64,000 nt of DNA from Echiichthys vipera (taxonomy: Eukaryota; Chordata; Actinopteri; Perciformes; Trachinidae). This document shows, one piece after another, positions 1 through 12,282 of the stretch (the first letter of the stretch is position 1; each line of letters opens with the position of its first letter). The notes below the pieces were generated by a model. That model saw only the letters and a list, made by a program, of their open reading frames with translations. It was not told the DNA's origin and did no database searches. Where the stretch lies: assembly GCA_963691815.1 (NCBI GenBank), contig OY829657.1, positions 10,018,551 through 10,082,550 on the forward strand, in the 5' to 3' direction. A program made the translations under genes and the position numbers.

Positions 1-2913
1 CCACAGCGATTTGTCATTGTGTGAGAGTACACTAATTACTGGTCTGACGTGCAATGCAAATTCATGAATCACTTTGCGGTGTGTAAACACCAAATAGATA
101 ATTTTGCTGACATCCTAGTGATATATATTAGTAACTTTGTAACTGCCTCTTATGTTGAAGAATAAGCCAGTAGCTGGCATTCTAATAAGATGACAAGAAG
201 AGAAATGATGTTTTTTCTGCTACCTTTGCCTTTCACCAGCTAGAATATATGGAAAACGACTCCATTTGCATAATAGAATACAGCTATCCACGATGGCAAG
301 CATTTTAAAATGATTTTAAAAAAATATGCAGGTAATGTAAAGTACTGATTAACCTAAATAGTGTCATTATAGGGTCCTCAAAACACTGAAGTGCTTACAT
401 TTCCTCAATGGCTGTGCACAGGAACGATATACTCTTAATATTAGAAGACAACGGAGCTGTGACCAATTCAACTTGTACCACCCACAAGTGCTCTCTATAA
501 AACTTGTTCACACATGTACTTCAGTGCTACAACAGGTTATAGGAATAGTTTAGTGAACAATAAAGACCGCTCAGAGTTTACATAAGTGGTTATTGACTAA
601 ACTCACCAGCAGGTTTTGTGTATCGAGCACACAAGAGCATCACATTACTTTGTTTTTAACAATAGACAGGATGTGATGCAACTCTTCCCTGTGCTATAAT
701 CCAATAGGTATGTGTGTAAATCCATTTTCCCATTGCCAGCTATTGATTGCTTGTCCTAAAAACAAACTCAAATATTCACTTTGCCACATTTTGAAAGGAG
801 CAAAGCAGATTATGCACAAAGAGAATCACTCACATCGCGTTGTATTGTCTGCCGAACTGATCTGTCCCGTATCTTTAGCAATGACACTGGCAATGAAAGC
901 TGATATTCTCTCTGTCACACTTCCAAGGAGCTCGCACAAATGTTGTCATGCTAATTTGGTTGGGCCAACACCCTGGCTTGCAGAAATAGATGGATGCCTT
1001 TTGAGATGATTCAGCATTGCTGCTGGGAGAGCCATGGTATTACTGCTTCCCCATGCCTCGTACTGAACAACAGGATGCTCCTTCACTTTATTGGAGTTGT
1101 CCCACTGTGGGCTTTTGTGTGGTTTTCTTAATGACATAATTGCGACTGGAGGGTGAGCAGAGACAACACTCTCCCGCAGTTTTAACTCAGATTGAACACT
1201 TCCAGTATATTAAAGGTCCACTGAAAAGTGTAGTTTTCAATGTTTGAGCATCATTGTGGGCAAATTTAGCATGAATGCACATTAAAAAAAAAACAAGGTG
1301 GCATTTTAAATCGACACTATATGACTAAAAATGTCAGCTTGTATTTTGGAGATTTATAACTTTTATAACTACAATTCTCCATCTGGTTGAAATTCTTGAA
1401 GCATTTTATTCCAGGTACTGTTTGCTCTCACGTAGATCCCAAGGGCTCTATCCCAATCTCTTTTGCAAGCATCTGTCCAACATGTCTAACACTGTTTACA
1501 CAATTTATACGCCTGGTCACCTAGTGTGTGATTTCCTGTCAACTTGTCAGTCAGAGCTCTCTTTTGGAGGGACATTATAGACCCTAGGTTAGTCTGACAG
1601 GCGCTTGCGTATATACAGAGAGAAAAGACGGAGAGTATAGACAGTATGTAAATAATTCTATATCATTATAATACAGTATACTCAGTATACACACACATAT
1701 TCACTAGAATTTAGATTAAATGTTACAGTTTTGATGCTTCTTGTTATCATAATCAGGAAGAAATTCATGAGAAACACACAAAAACCCCTCTCTTGTCATA
1801 AAGTATATTCAGCCTGATTTAAATAATGCCATCAAATCGGAATGCTAACCGCCAAGCCTTAGCCGCAGGAGTACATTTTCCTCTTGTGGGTTTTTATCAT
1901 TATGGCGCGGATCAAAGATCAAACCATAATTTTCCGAAATTTTCTTGGGAGCCATAAAAAAACTCACTCCAGGGGAGAAATTCAGCATGTTCTCAGCCGT
2001 GTGTCTTGTAATTGATCACTTTTCCCAAACAGCAATATCCTGTCAGTCGTCAGAATTGCTCCAGTTAGTTCACAGATATATAATCAATATAAGCAGGTAT
2101 TGGATGTTCTGCTTGAGAGATTTTTGCTCTCGTCTCTGGTGATGAGACGACCCTGAACTTCAGCTTGCCAAGGCTTCTCCATACTGATGAATATATTTCA
2201 TTGTATTTTGAAGACTGCATTAGAAGAAGAATCTGCAGCATAAGCCACATTTATAATTCCTTGTCTGCATGTATATATAACATGTCATACATACAAAGCC
2301 TGAAAATGGGTCAAAGCAATTCACTCATAAACACTCTTACATCGTTAGATTTCATCAGTTTCTGATGTTGAGTGAATTCCAGGAGGTTTTTTCGTTTTTT
2401 TGAAGTGTTGTAATTCACTTTCATAGTATACTCATGCACCCTTTGCCCGCCTCGTCTTATACCTCAGATAGCGATTTTCCATATTTCCCAGAGTGACAAC
2501 AACAACCCCTTGAGAAGGTGCATGAACTTGTTCTATCGAGCAGTTTGTGTTTCATGTAGGTGGAGAGAGAGTGGTAGTAAAAGCAAAGTGCAAGAGTTTC
2601 TGGTCCATTGAGGCTATATTGTCGGTAGAGAAATTGACATCTCAGCCTCGGTATGATTTCTGAACATCAGTGCAACATGGTAAGTCTAGAAAGAGGGCCT
2701 TGATCTTTTATTCTGAGGGAAAACAAACACTGGCTTTTAATGCTGCGATATTAGATAACCGGATTTTCTGTGTTTGAAGAGTGTCAAAAAGTTTTATAGA
2801 AAGTATGTAGACATGAGTATCTTTGTGCTATTACCTGCAGAAAAATACAACAGAATGAGCACAGGAAGTTATGTCTTTTTTGTAAATCACACACAACGGG
2901 AAGAATATTTAAA

Positions 2914-2914
<1 letters not shown>

Positions 2915-2952
<38 letters not shown>
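2915..2952. repeat. (AAT)n trinucleotide microsatellite
   Basis: About twelve uninterrupted ATA/AAT units are directly visible. Confidence 0.97.
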
Positions 2953-2953
<1 letters not shown>

Positions 2954-4921
2954 TTTCCGCCGCTTATACAATATCATGGCTCTATATCTCTCCATATATA
3001 ACCATATAATGACAAGATTCTCAAATACAAATGTTGTGGTTCATGATTTTCATATTTAAATAAATACTAACAACTTATCTTGACCAAACTCTGTCACATG
3101 ACATGCTCAAAACTAGGATAGGAGGATGTATTTTGTTCTTTTTTAATGTCTAGTCTTGTATATGATCCTGTGTGTGTTGGGGGATGGAGGGTTTTTTGTA
3201 TTCTTTCTAATCTTTAGTCTTGTGTGTAATCTTGCATTCTCATCTTTCTTACTATTTTATTATTCTACCTTTGTATTACACAGTCTGAAAATAGCTAAAA
3301 CCTGGTACATCATATCTCTCCTTGTCTTATATATTAAGATTCATGTTCTTTGTGCATTATCCCTGTTCAAATAAAGTAACGTAACATGACTCCCCTGCAA
3401 AAACATAATCACACGATTAGAAACATCGGACTCAGTGGAATGAAAATGTGCTTAACTTTCACCTGTGGTTAAATATCAAATCAAACAGATACGGAAATAA
3501 TACTGCAATGATAAGCCAATATCAACCATGTCTATATCATCCAAGGTTGTTATTAATACTATTGCTGAGATTAGTGTGCCTTTATTTTGTAAGGAAGTGG
3601 AGTGAGACGTTTTGTAGTAAACTGTAAAAGTACTGGCCTTTTCTCAATGAGATCCTCCATCCTTAAATAGAAAATCCATCGCCATGCTTGCCAGATGACC
3701 GGTCAAATTCCACAACTGCTAAAAGCCTTTTATTGAGCTAATATATTTCTTTCTAAAACACCTGCGGTGGCTGTGTTTTTGCCATGCTATGCAATTTCAA
3801 GTGAAATATTGGCTGATATTATAAAATAATATAACTTGCTTTGCATATCCACTGATTTGCTTTTGTGTTCAGGAGGACGAAAACCAACCAACTGGAAATA
3901 ACGGCCGGTTTAAGAAGCAAGAGTTGTACTGACAGGTAATCTTTTAATAGAAGGACTAGATGTGATCTGGTGAGGACATTCATGGGTGTAATTACCTCTG
4001 TAACCACAATAACAATCGAGTTTTAGACTTAATCAATGTTAATGCTGTTAAGCCCATGCTCTTCTCTCAATGTTTTAGCTTCTGGCTAGCTGCTAACGGC
4101 TTTAGCAGCATTGCTAACTGTGAATATTAGCTTCAATAGCAAAACTTTAGGCTATAATAACAGAAACATTAACATTCAGTAAGTAATAAGTATTAGAGGT
4201 GGACATTTTGAATGAGTTTTGTCAAGGATTCATGTCACACACTAAGTGGCTTGTTGTTAATGTTTTTAAGCAAAGAGACAACAACACCACTTAAATATAC
4301 GAGATTTCAGTTTGTTGCTGGTCTAAAAATCTACGAAACTTTCCTTTTCAAGCATTGTCGGAATTAAATGAATTTTCCTGTTAAGAGTTTGACAGTTTAT
4401 TGTGAGATTGTTCAGTGAAAGGCTCTGGATAAAAGCGCAATGAGAATGACTACATTTCATGTCGCCTATGTGACTTTACAACATCGCACTTTCCCTCCAT
4501 TTCTCAACTCTGAGTGCTGCGGACCGTGGCTGTCTCTCTTCACAGTTCTTCCAAAGAGAGGACACAATCCTGTTCAACACTGTCAAATTCATAACGTGAT
4601 ACAAAATGATCATTTAATTCTGCAAACATCATACGTGTAATCCAGGACGGATAATCACTGGGACCAGATGTAAATTTTTCTGAGGTCCCATGGGGTTTAC
4701 CGGAGGCCGTATTACAGGGGGCGGGACTTACCAGCCCTTTGACTCATCAGCCACCTTTCTATGACTGACTTATGACATTGTGATTGTTTCTAACCAGGAA
4801 ATTACATACTTAGCTCTTCCACTGCTATTGACTCGGTCAGTGATGTTGATTATTCAGTCTGTTTAGCTTGACGAAACATAAGTTGAACCCCATATGACAC
4901 CGCGACAACATGTTGTTTTTA

Positions 4922-5358
4922 ATCTTTAAAAGGTGAATATAAATGTTATGCTTGTTTTTAGGTTCATACTTGTATTTTGTGTTTCAACTAGAACATGTTT
5001 ACGTGCTTTAATGTTGTAACTTTCTGTCAGAAATGTTCCGTTTTAGCGCTTGTCTCTTTAAGCCCGCCTCCTGAAAAAGCCCAGTCTACTCTGATTGGTC
5101 AGCATTTCTGCACCGCCATTGCAGCCACGGAATAACTGTAGTAGCACTTTCTATCTACTGTATATATAGTATAATTGGGCTATTACAACCGTACAGAAGT
5201 CATGATGGCTCGTTTAAAGGCACAGATTGTGAATACGGGCTGTGAGCATTCCTCTGTGGATTGACATTTTGATACTTTCACAGTACTTATAAACCACCTC
5301 GACCTACTTTATAGAAAAAAGTAATGGAAACCTTACTTTTGCCGAATGGGACCTTTAA
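4922..5358. repeat. non-autonomous dispersed repeat, copy A
   Basis: This stretch matches the reverse complement of 35432-35868 along nearly its whole length. Shared text includes ATTGGTCAGC/CCAATCAGAG, CTCTTTAAGCCCGCCTCCTG and the edge GGGACCTTTAA. It has no coding capacity. The form and spread are those of a common fish non-autonomous DNA transposon, but the family name is not assigned here. Confidence 0.75.
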
Positions 5359-5506
5359 ACAAAGAGATATATTGCTCCCTGTTCCCAGTCTTCCTGCTGC
5401 AGTAATAAGCTAACTCCTGGCTGTAGCCTCATATTGAGCAGATATGAGATTGGTATCATAAGCAAATAAGTGTGTTTTTCCCAAAATGTCAAACTGTTCC
5501 CTTTAG
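5359..5506. repeat. dispersed repeat fragment, family shared with 36026-36145 and 51480-51672
   Basis: It shares CTCCTGGCTGTAGC-like text, CATATTGAGCAGA, GGTATCA and TTTCCCAAAATGTC with the copy at 51.5 kb. It has no coding potential and lies directly against copy A of another repeat. Confidence 0.6.
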
Positions 5507-7422
5507 TACATGCATAAACACAGACTCAATTAAAACTATTAATCAGGTGAATATTACTTAGGCACTAAATGGTTTCCTGTCAAACCAGCCCCTGGTGAAT
5601 ACTGTGTTGTTTTCATCAGTTTTTTCTGGAATGAGCATTGTTTTTTTTTTTTTCTATCTGACATCACACAAGGTGAGATGTGGCCAGGGGCAAGTTTCTG
5701 CATTGCAGCTGGCAATGATGAGACCGAGCTGCCCTGCTGCACAACATGTTTTTGCATTTACAGAAAAGGAAATATATATTCCTGAACAGTACATATTTCT
5801 GGCGTAGACTCAGATTCGGATTCCCCTAACTTGATTTTTACAAGCGTTGCTATACATTCACTTGCAATTTAAATTTTATGTATCACTACTGGTTTTTTTT
5901 TTAATAACATCCACATCAGGGAGGTATTTTTTCAAAAATATCAGTGTAAGTGGGTGCAACGGTTTAATCCTGTTCTCGATGGCGACGATGCATCTAAACA
6001 TGCTGCTGCTTTATTATTATCAAAACTGCTTTTCTTTTGTTACAGCAGCTGCAAGCTTCACCCTGCTTCCATCTGTGTTACCCTTTGATTTTACTGTGCA
6101 AACTCTGGCTCCAGAAACACATGTCAGCGGCCAGAATTCCCACTTCCCAAGCTTCAAAACAGGGCCGGCAGTAAGTCAACAGGTGATATCATTGTCACAT
6201 TATTTTCTGCAGCGCTAATGTGGCTTTGTTAGAGGAATAACAACCCTGGTAAATGAATAAATTCAATTACCGCTCTACAGGTTTTTTGCGGACTACAATG
6301 GCGATACCGCTGGGCTTCGTGAATATGGCACACACGGTGTACTTCCATTTGGTGAATGCTTTAATGCTCTAGGACATCAGAGGCGTATAACAGCACATAA
6401 ACATAATACACTTTTACATGGTTCCTCCAGCTCCATAAACCACCGTCGTCCTTCCCCTGAGCAAACATTTAGAGACAGCCAGTCTCTCCCACACTACCTA
6501 GGATTGGGAATTTTTCACGGAGCAAAGTAAAACGGAAATTCACAATGACATGCAGTCTAATCCACACCCACCGTACCTCTTTCTACTCTGGCTGTCTAAG
6601 AAAAGCCTGGTGCACTAAATTTGCTGAAGTGAGAGGAGGCAGGATGAAAAAATGTAATACCTTGGGTTCGTCCTTATCGGCGCATTGTGCACCGTGCAGC
6701 AACTAGTCACATAATGCTGCAGTTAAATGTGCAAGGTAAGGTCTCACACAGGCATTTGAATTCAGCATAGTAGTGTGGTGTATAGTCTATTTACAACGAG
6801 GTGCGTTAATTACAGATCTGCTCGGAAACTTGAGGGGTTCAGCTTTCTCCAGTTTAGCTCCTGATTTATTAAGACCACTTATGCAAATGGAGCCGATTGC
6901 AATTTTCCAATTAGGATACCTGAGGCACAACCATAGTCCCACATGCCACAGCAGAGCTCTCAAAACAACAGACGATGCAGATGACGAAGAGAACCGCAGC
7001 TGTGCCAGAGGCCAGGAGATCAGGGGCTGCCAGAAGTTTTCAGACGCGGGTACGGCTCGATCCAAGATTGTGTTGTTCACTCATCAAGCTGTGATAATGT
7101 TATGTGTCTTGGCAATCTATTAGTTATTTTAATCTCATCGTCTGACATGCAAAATGAACATACTCTGTATAATTATGCACACTTTCGTTTAGTAAATCAA
7201 CAGGGGCGATCCAATTCAATAATCTCCCATTTTTCATCCCGCCACTGTCACTCGACAAAATGCACGTTATTTGGCCTAAATCTGCCGAAAGCTTCATGCC
7301 AGGTATCTGACTCATTTACAAATCAGCAGGTTAGCACATCAAAATTATTTCTATCAAGCATCAGCATGCAGCGAAACCCCCTAAATAATCTTAGCGAATA
7401 CAATCAAAGGTTTTACACCAAC

Positions 7423-7642
7423 CTGAACCAGTCCAGTGAGGTGTTCCAGCACGCCCTCCATAGGGAGCTGCAGAAGGTGGTTGTTTCTTAGATTGAGTCG
7501 AGCGAGATTAACTCCAGAAAACACACCGAGGGGGAGGCTCCGCAGCAGGTTGGCGTTGAGGAACAACAGCTGGAGGGACGGCATTGAGTCGAAGGTCCCA
7601 GGATCTACCTCATGGATCTCGTTATACTCGAAATAAAGGAAC
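7423..7642 (-). CDS. slitrk3: slitrk3-like coding exon 5 (end of second LRR block)
   Basis: Residues 505-578. The acceptor is ctctttag|GTTCC and the donor GTTCAG|gttggt. It reads LYFEYNEIHEVDPGTF, then LLFLNANLLRSLP and LARLNLRNNHLLQLP, ending EHLTGLVQ. In human SLITRK3 the next residues are the second LRRCT (ENPWDC), which is not present downstream in this window. Confidence 0.88.
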
Positions 7643-10600
7643 CTAAAGAGTGGAGAGGACAGTTACAGGGCCTCTATATACGTGCAATGATGAACAGTGG
7701 AAATATGAGGATAAACGGAGCGTGGTTATATTAAAGGACTGCATCTCAGGATTTATTGATACCTGACAGTAAAGATACATGAAATAAACATTACTTTTCT
7801 TTGTCTTTGCTTTGTATAGATAAATAGAAGGAATTTTCACCTTTAAATAGATTTATTTCTGAGCATAATTTACCACTCCCGTGCCCCAGCATGATCATGG
7901 CATGAATTAATATTTATGTAAGTCATGCCAGAAATGTGATTCAATCTGAACTTTGACTGAACTTGAGCTGATGAGCTGCTCAGTGTCAAATGATATTGTG
8001 CAATTTTGCACTGATGACTTATTACACTTGCGCTGGCATGCGTGATCCTCGTGTCAAAATTTAACACACTGAATTTTTTGAAGGTTTCTTTTCAATAATA
8101 GAAATCAGTATGAATTTAGGGAAGAATTAAGTGTGACTGTAGCGTTTCTTGCATGTTAGTGATCCTTTCATTGCTGTAATAAGCAATAGATCTGGTTTAA
8201 ATTACTCACCGCTCACTTGCCCTAGAGTCACTAACAAAGTCTAACGAGAGGTTAAGAGGAAGACCGTTTTTAATGTCCTGAGAGGATCTTCATTATTGAC
8301 AATAGTCAGATTAATGGTTCTGTACATTTTCTGAACCTTATTTTGAAATATAGAGACAGTGGAGCTGAAAGGCTAAATGATGTTCTGAATAGAAACGTAT
8401 TATGGCACAGATCTTCTCCTTCATACCGTATACTGTACTGATGAAAGTTGACCTGTTGCCTTAATCAAACACTGCGATGTTTAGCTCACTGAACAAATAC
8501 CATTCCAGTAGATGTTTGCTGTGTACATCATTTGTAGTGGAATTATCTTTGTGAGCTTATTCTGACAATGATACATACGCATCATTCTGACGCCTTGTTT
8601 TTATAATAAGCCTTTAGAGCAAATTCCTGGCATCATCCAGACGTCTCACCGCCTTATTAACACCTCTGTATGCAAATACAATAAAAAAAAAACATTCATT
8701 TTCACGTTGTCACTCATACCAGACTCACACCTCAACTGAAGCATGCCATCGAGAGCGTGACTAACAAATGACACTCCTGGAAGAGAATGGGCACCTTTTC
8801 ATTTCAATCAAATTCCGGCATAATGGTAATCAAAATGTTCTGGTCTGTGCTTTGCCAGTATTACAGTGAAATTAATTTCCACATACTTATAAACAAATGT
8901 CTAAATGCTTAAGCTGACGTGTGGCTTCAGTTTATAAATTTGTTTGAAGTGCAGCGAAGCCTCGAAGCGCTGCGAGTGATCCAAAAAAAAAAAAAACTCA
9001 ATAAAATCCTACCTCAGATTCTGCAGCCCCAGGAACATGTGTGGACTGAGCCTCTCCAGGTTGTTCCCGTTCAGGTAGAGGCTCCTTAGGCTTGTCAGGC
9101 TGGAGAAGGCCCCCTCCTGGAGGTAAGAGATGCGGTTGTTCCCCAGGTGAAGTAGGTCAAGGCTGGAGAAATTCCAGAAATCTGTGCGGTAGATCCTCTG
9201 GATTAAGTTTCCACTCAGGTACATCTTGCGGCCATTGAGAGGCCGAGGTGTGAGCTGGGACACGTTGAGGAAGCCGTTCTCCTTGCAGTTGACAGTCAGG
9301 CCCAGGTCCGTGATGTGCAGGTTGCAAGTGCAGCCCAGGGGACAAATGATGGGGATTGGGGGTCGTGTTTGGTAACCGGCCACGGGGGGATTCTGGTTGG
9401 GCATCAGACTGCGAGGTGTCGGGGATGTTCTGGAGGGTCGAGGCCTTTTAGTCGGCCTTGGTTGCCTCTCCCTTTCTTTGCGCTCTGCTGAGGAAGAAGA
9501 CGACGACGTGGAGGAAGTATGAGTGTTCTGGCGCGAGCCGTGAACCATGGAAGAGGGTTTAGTCGGCCTGACTCGCCCAGGGTTGGAGTTGGGTTTAGAG
9601 TTCGGGGGCAAATGTTGGGGCTTTGATCCTGCTGATGGACCACCCCCCTCTGCTTGTAAATCTTTATCTGGGAGGGCAGCGCACAGCTCCTTACGGGGAA
9701 TTTCCCTCAGGTCCTTGCCGTGAAGGTGGAAGGGATATTCGCAGGTAACGTCCCCGACTACAGCCGTGTAGGGGATCTGACCCAGCCACTGCTGTAGCTG
9801 CACTGCCTCGCAGCCACAGTTCCAGGGATTCTCCTCCAGCTGTAGCTCCATTAGGGAGCGACCAACATACTCCAGGGTCCCAGCATATGCCAGGCTCTTC
9901 AGACGGTTTCCCCGCAGGTCCAGATGAGTCAGAGACACCGATCTGGAGCACGAGGAAGAGGAGGGGGGATAGTTAGCTAGGTTAGATGAAAGAACAATGT
10001 AATAGTAAGAGAAAATAAAGGTTCACACTTTCATATGCTGAGAAATCTGCTTTTTATCTAATGATTAATCCATCTTTTATGATATGATGTAGCATGCCAC
10101 TGAAATATTAATTCGACAACAGTAGAGACTGGCTAATTGTGTCTGACACTGATATTTCTACTGATGAGCCCCGGCTTCCTTTAAAAGCTTTGCAGTGAAA
10201 TAATCAGAATGTAACCTGAACAGATGAGCAGGCAAGACAGGGATCAAGTTGTCATTGAGGATGAGAACCCGGAGCTTGTAAAGGAACCTCAGAGCACCGC
10301 TGTCGATTCGTTTGATCACATTGTAGTCGGCCTGAAGGTAAAAAGAGAAAATGGGATGAACATATTATTGCTGGGATTGGAAAAAATAGACTGCATGCAG
10401 CACAGAGCTGAGGCTCTCCATTTGAAAATGCACAGACATCATAAGAAGATTCATTAATTCAAGCCACTTGCTAGAAATTTACTATACTGATCGCATCGAT
10501 GGGTGAATATGTCAATAATCCTGTCAATCATGGATTCTCCACATGGATTATCTTCTCAAGCCCTACCTGGAGGTATTCCAGAGCCTCTAAACCAGCGAAG

Positions 10601-11224
10601 GTATCATTTCTGAAGACCTCCAGCTTGTTCTCGTGGAGGTACAGGCGTCTCAGTTTGGCCAGCCCGTGGAAAGCTCCCACTCTGATGTCCTGGAGCGCAT
10701 TGTTGCCAAGGTTTATCGACACTGCGTTGCCAAGGTGCTGAAACCCGTTGCTATAGAGACGCCTCAGAGAGTTCCTCTGGAGGTTGAGTTTGAAAGGGCG
10801 AACCCAAGACTGTGACACCTGAATGATTAATTAGAGGTCTGATTAGTTATCTCATTAATTACATGAATTTAACAGTAAGAAACACCCATAAGCCACATAA
10901 GAGACAGGATATTAGACTTGGAGCTACGGTATGTTAATACGTTAATGAGCACAATAAAGTGCAGTTCCACATGCGCTGCTGGATAAATGAACAGGGATGA
11001 TACAGTACCTGGCTGACATTAGTGAAGCTCCGCCCATCACAGTGCACGTGCAGCACGCCTTCTTTGACCTCGCACGTGCACGGCTCGAAGCACGGCTCGT
11101 CCACTTCCTCCTCAGAGTTGTCCACCAGAGGGGTGTGTGTGGAGGTGGGGGTAGTGGTGGGGGTGTGCGACGCCCGGGACAGACACACACACCCCAGGGC
11201 CACTGTCAGAGTGACCCACTGCAT
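7423..11224 (-). CDS. slitrk3: slitrk3-like neuronal LRR receptor, 5' part (five coding exons, gene runs out of window)
   Basis: Coding exons on the minus strand are 11009-11224, 10567-10818, 10216-10331, 9013-9942 and 7423-7642; they join in frame to 578 residues. SLITRK3 is a single-pass synaptic adhesion receptor whose LRR ectodomain binds presynaptic PTP-delta and promotes inhibitory synapses. The joined product shows a signal peptide (about 1-19), an LRRNT with the CFEPCTCEVKE pattern, a first LRR block, an LRRCT (ENPWNCGCE), a Ser/Pro-rich linker, a second LRRNT (CPLGCTCNLHITDLGLTVNC) and a second LRR block. The order and wording follow human SLITRK3 more closely than the other paralogues I remember. 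The start is the ATG before the hydrophobic leader. The second LRRCT, transmembrane helix and cytoplasmic tail are missing from the window. Mammalian SLITRK ORFs are uninterrupted, so the four introns here are odd. Family assignment is very secure, and the paralogue number is likely. Confidence 0.88.
7643..9012 (-). other. slitrk3-like intron 4
   Basis: This 1370-base interval between coding exons 4 and 5 is AT-rich with no exon-like ORF. It begins gtagga and ends tttag on the minus strand. Confidence 0.75.
9013..9942 (-). CDS. slitrk3: slitrk3-like coding exon 4 (LRRCT, linker, second LRRNT and LRRs)
   Basis: Residues 195-505. The acceptor is gctccag|ATCGG and the donor CTGAG|gtagga. It begins with SVSLTHLDLRGNRLK, followed by the LRRCT (ENPWNCGCE...GDVTCEYPF), a low-complexity Ser/Pro/Arg linker, then YQTRPPIPIICPLGCTCN opening the second LRR unit, and several LRRs ending FLGLQNLR. 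Confidence 0.92.
10216..10331 (-). CDS. slitrk3: slitrk3-like coding exon 3 (LRR)
   Basis: Residues 157-195 (last codon split). It reads ADYNVIKRIDSGAL and LRVLILNDNLIPVLP, a direct continuation of the LRRs in exon 2. The acceptor is ccttcag|GCC and the donor TTCAG|gttaca. This exon is short and in the reverse frame, so it is easily missed by ORF scanning. Confidence 0.88.
10567..10818 (-). CDS. slitrk3: slitrk3-like coding exon 2 (first LRR block)
   Basis: Residues 73-156, phase 0 at both ends. The acceptor is attcag|GTG and the donor CTCCAG|gtaggg. The text NAVSINLGNNALQDI and RLYLHENKLEVFRNDTF is nearly identical to human SLITRK3 LRRs. The short intron before it is 190 bases. Confidence 0.9.
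11009..11224 (-). CDS. slitrk3: slitrk3-like coding exon 1 (signal peptide, first LRRNT)
   Basis: Residues 1-72. The ATG at 11224 opens a hydrophobic leader, then a Thr/Pro-rich spacer, acidic DNSEEEVDEPCF and the LRRNT cysteines. The donor reads CCAG|gtactg and the exon ends in phase 0. A possible acceptor (ccccag) lies about 35 bases before the ATG, so a 5' UTR exon further upstream is likely. Confidence 0.85.
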
Positions 11225-11320
11225 CCTCCTGCTTCTCCCTCTCAGCTCAGCAGCCTGGGGCTACAGCCCGGCATCGGTCCTTCACCGCACTGTGCGCAGT
11301 CACAGCACATAAAGCACATG

Positions 11321-11411
11321 CGTTCACATACATACATACACACACACACACACACGCACACACACATGCACACGCGCACACACACACACACACACACACA
11401 TGAACACACAC
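11321..11411. repeat. (CA)n microsatellite, interrupted
   Basis: CA dinucleotides with occasional GC and TG interruptions lie about 100 bases upstream of the slitrk3 ATG. They yield low-complexity shadow ORFs on both strands. Confidence 0.95.
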
Positions 11412-12256
11412 ACAAAAAAACACGATTAAAAGACGGCAAACAGCCAGGAAGTCAGTTCAGGATGAATCAGATTGATGAGACATCACAAGCAAACTAAAGC
11501 AGTCAGAAAAATAAAAGTTAAACCACAGTGACTGGAGCGCCATGGGGAAAGAACTACATTACACTGGAATAATGATGTATAGGCCAACTGGAGGCCACAG
11601 CATGCAGTGATATGAGCCGAATCATGGTAAACATATGTAAGATTCAGTGTTCAGCAGAGGAAAACAAGGGCTTTGGGTTTGCAGGGTTCACGAAAAAAAA
11701 GCAGAAAATATTGATTTAAAAACAAAATGCTGAACAATCTGTCAGCTGCTACAGCGCCGCTTTGGAATTAAAAATTCAAATGCTGACAGTGAACATGCAA
11801 AGCAAAGGCAAACAGTTCACCTGTGAATCACATTTTATCATTTTCAGAGTGGCTTTTTGGACAAGTGGGGGGCTTGTGATGAATATATTCATCTGTACTC
11901 TCAAATGCCCGGCGAAGCTGAAATGTCACGCACGTGTTGTTTTAATGTATGCGATATGAATATGGGCGAATGCAAATCAGATTCATAATGCTTCTGTCTA
12001 ATGAACTGCTCCATTTAATAAGATGAATGGCAATCAGAGAACAGAAGGATGAGGCACAAAACCCCCATATTATCAATCAGCAGAATATGTTAGGTTATCA
12101 GCAGCCATCGAGTCCTGTCATAATCATTATTGTGGTAATGACAGTGGAGTGAAAGCCTCGCTGTGAATCCCAAACTCTTCAAAAATGTCCAAGAGGGCTG
12201 ATGTGAAGGCGGCGCGTTGACAGGCAGATATTTGAGCTGATGGTGATAGTGCTGGT

Positions 12257-12282
12257 GGTGATGATGATGATGATGATGATGA
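12257..12282. repeat. (GAT)n microsatellite
   Basis: A short run of GAT/ATG trinucleotides is directly visible. Confidence 0.9.

Larger units (their letters stand above)
1..7422. other. non-coding: putative slitrk3 intron or downstream region with repeats
   Basis: No convincing coding exon on either strand. I looked on the minus strand for the missing slitrk3 second LRRCT, transmembrane helix and cytoplasmic tail and did not see them. The region is AT-rich, with an (AAT)n tract at 2915-2952, dispersed repeats at about 4.92-5.51 kb and an AT-rich stretch with octamer and homeodomain-like sites near 6.85 kb. Confidence 0.6.

Noticed and set aside
6773..7123. Overlapping long ORFs on both strands
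   Set aside because: Tested as a possible slitrk3 C-terminal exon; the minus-strand translation has no LRRCT, transmembrane or tail similarity.
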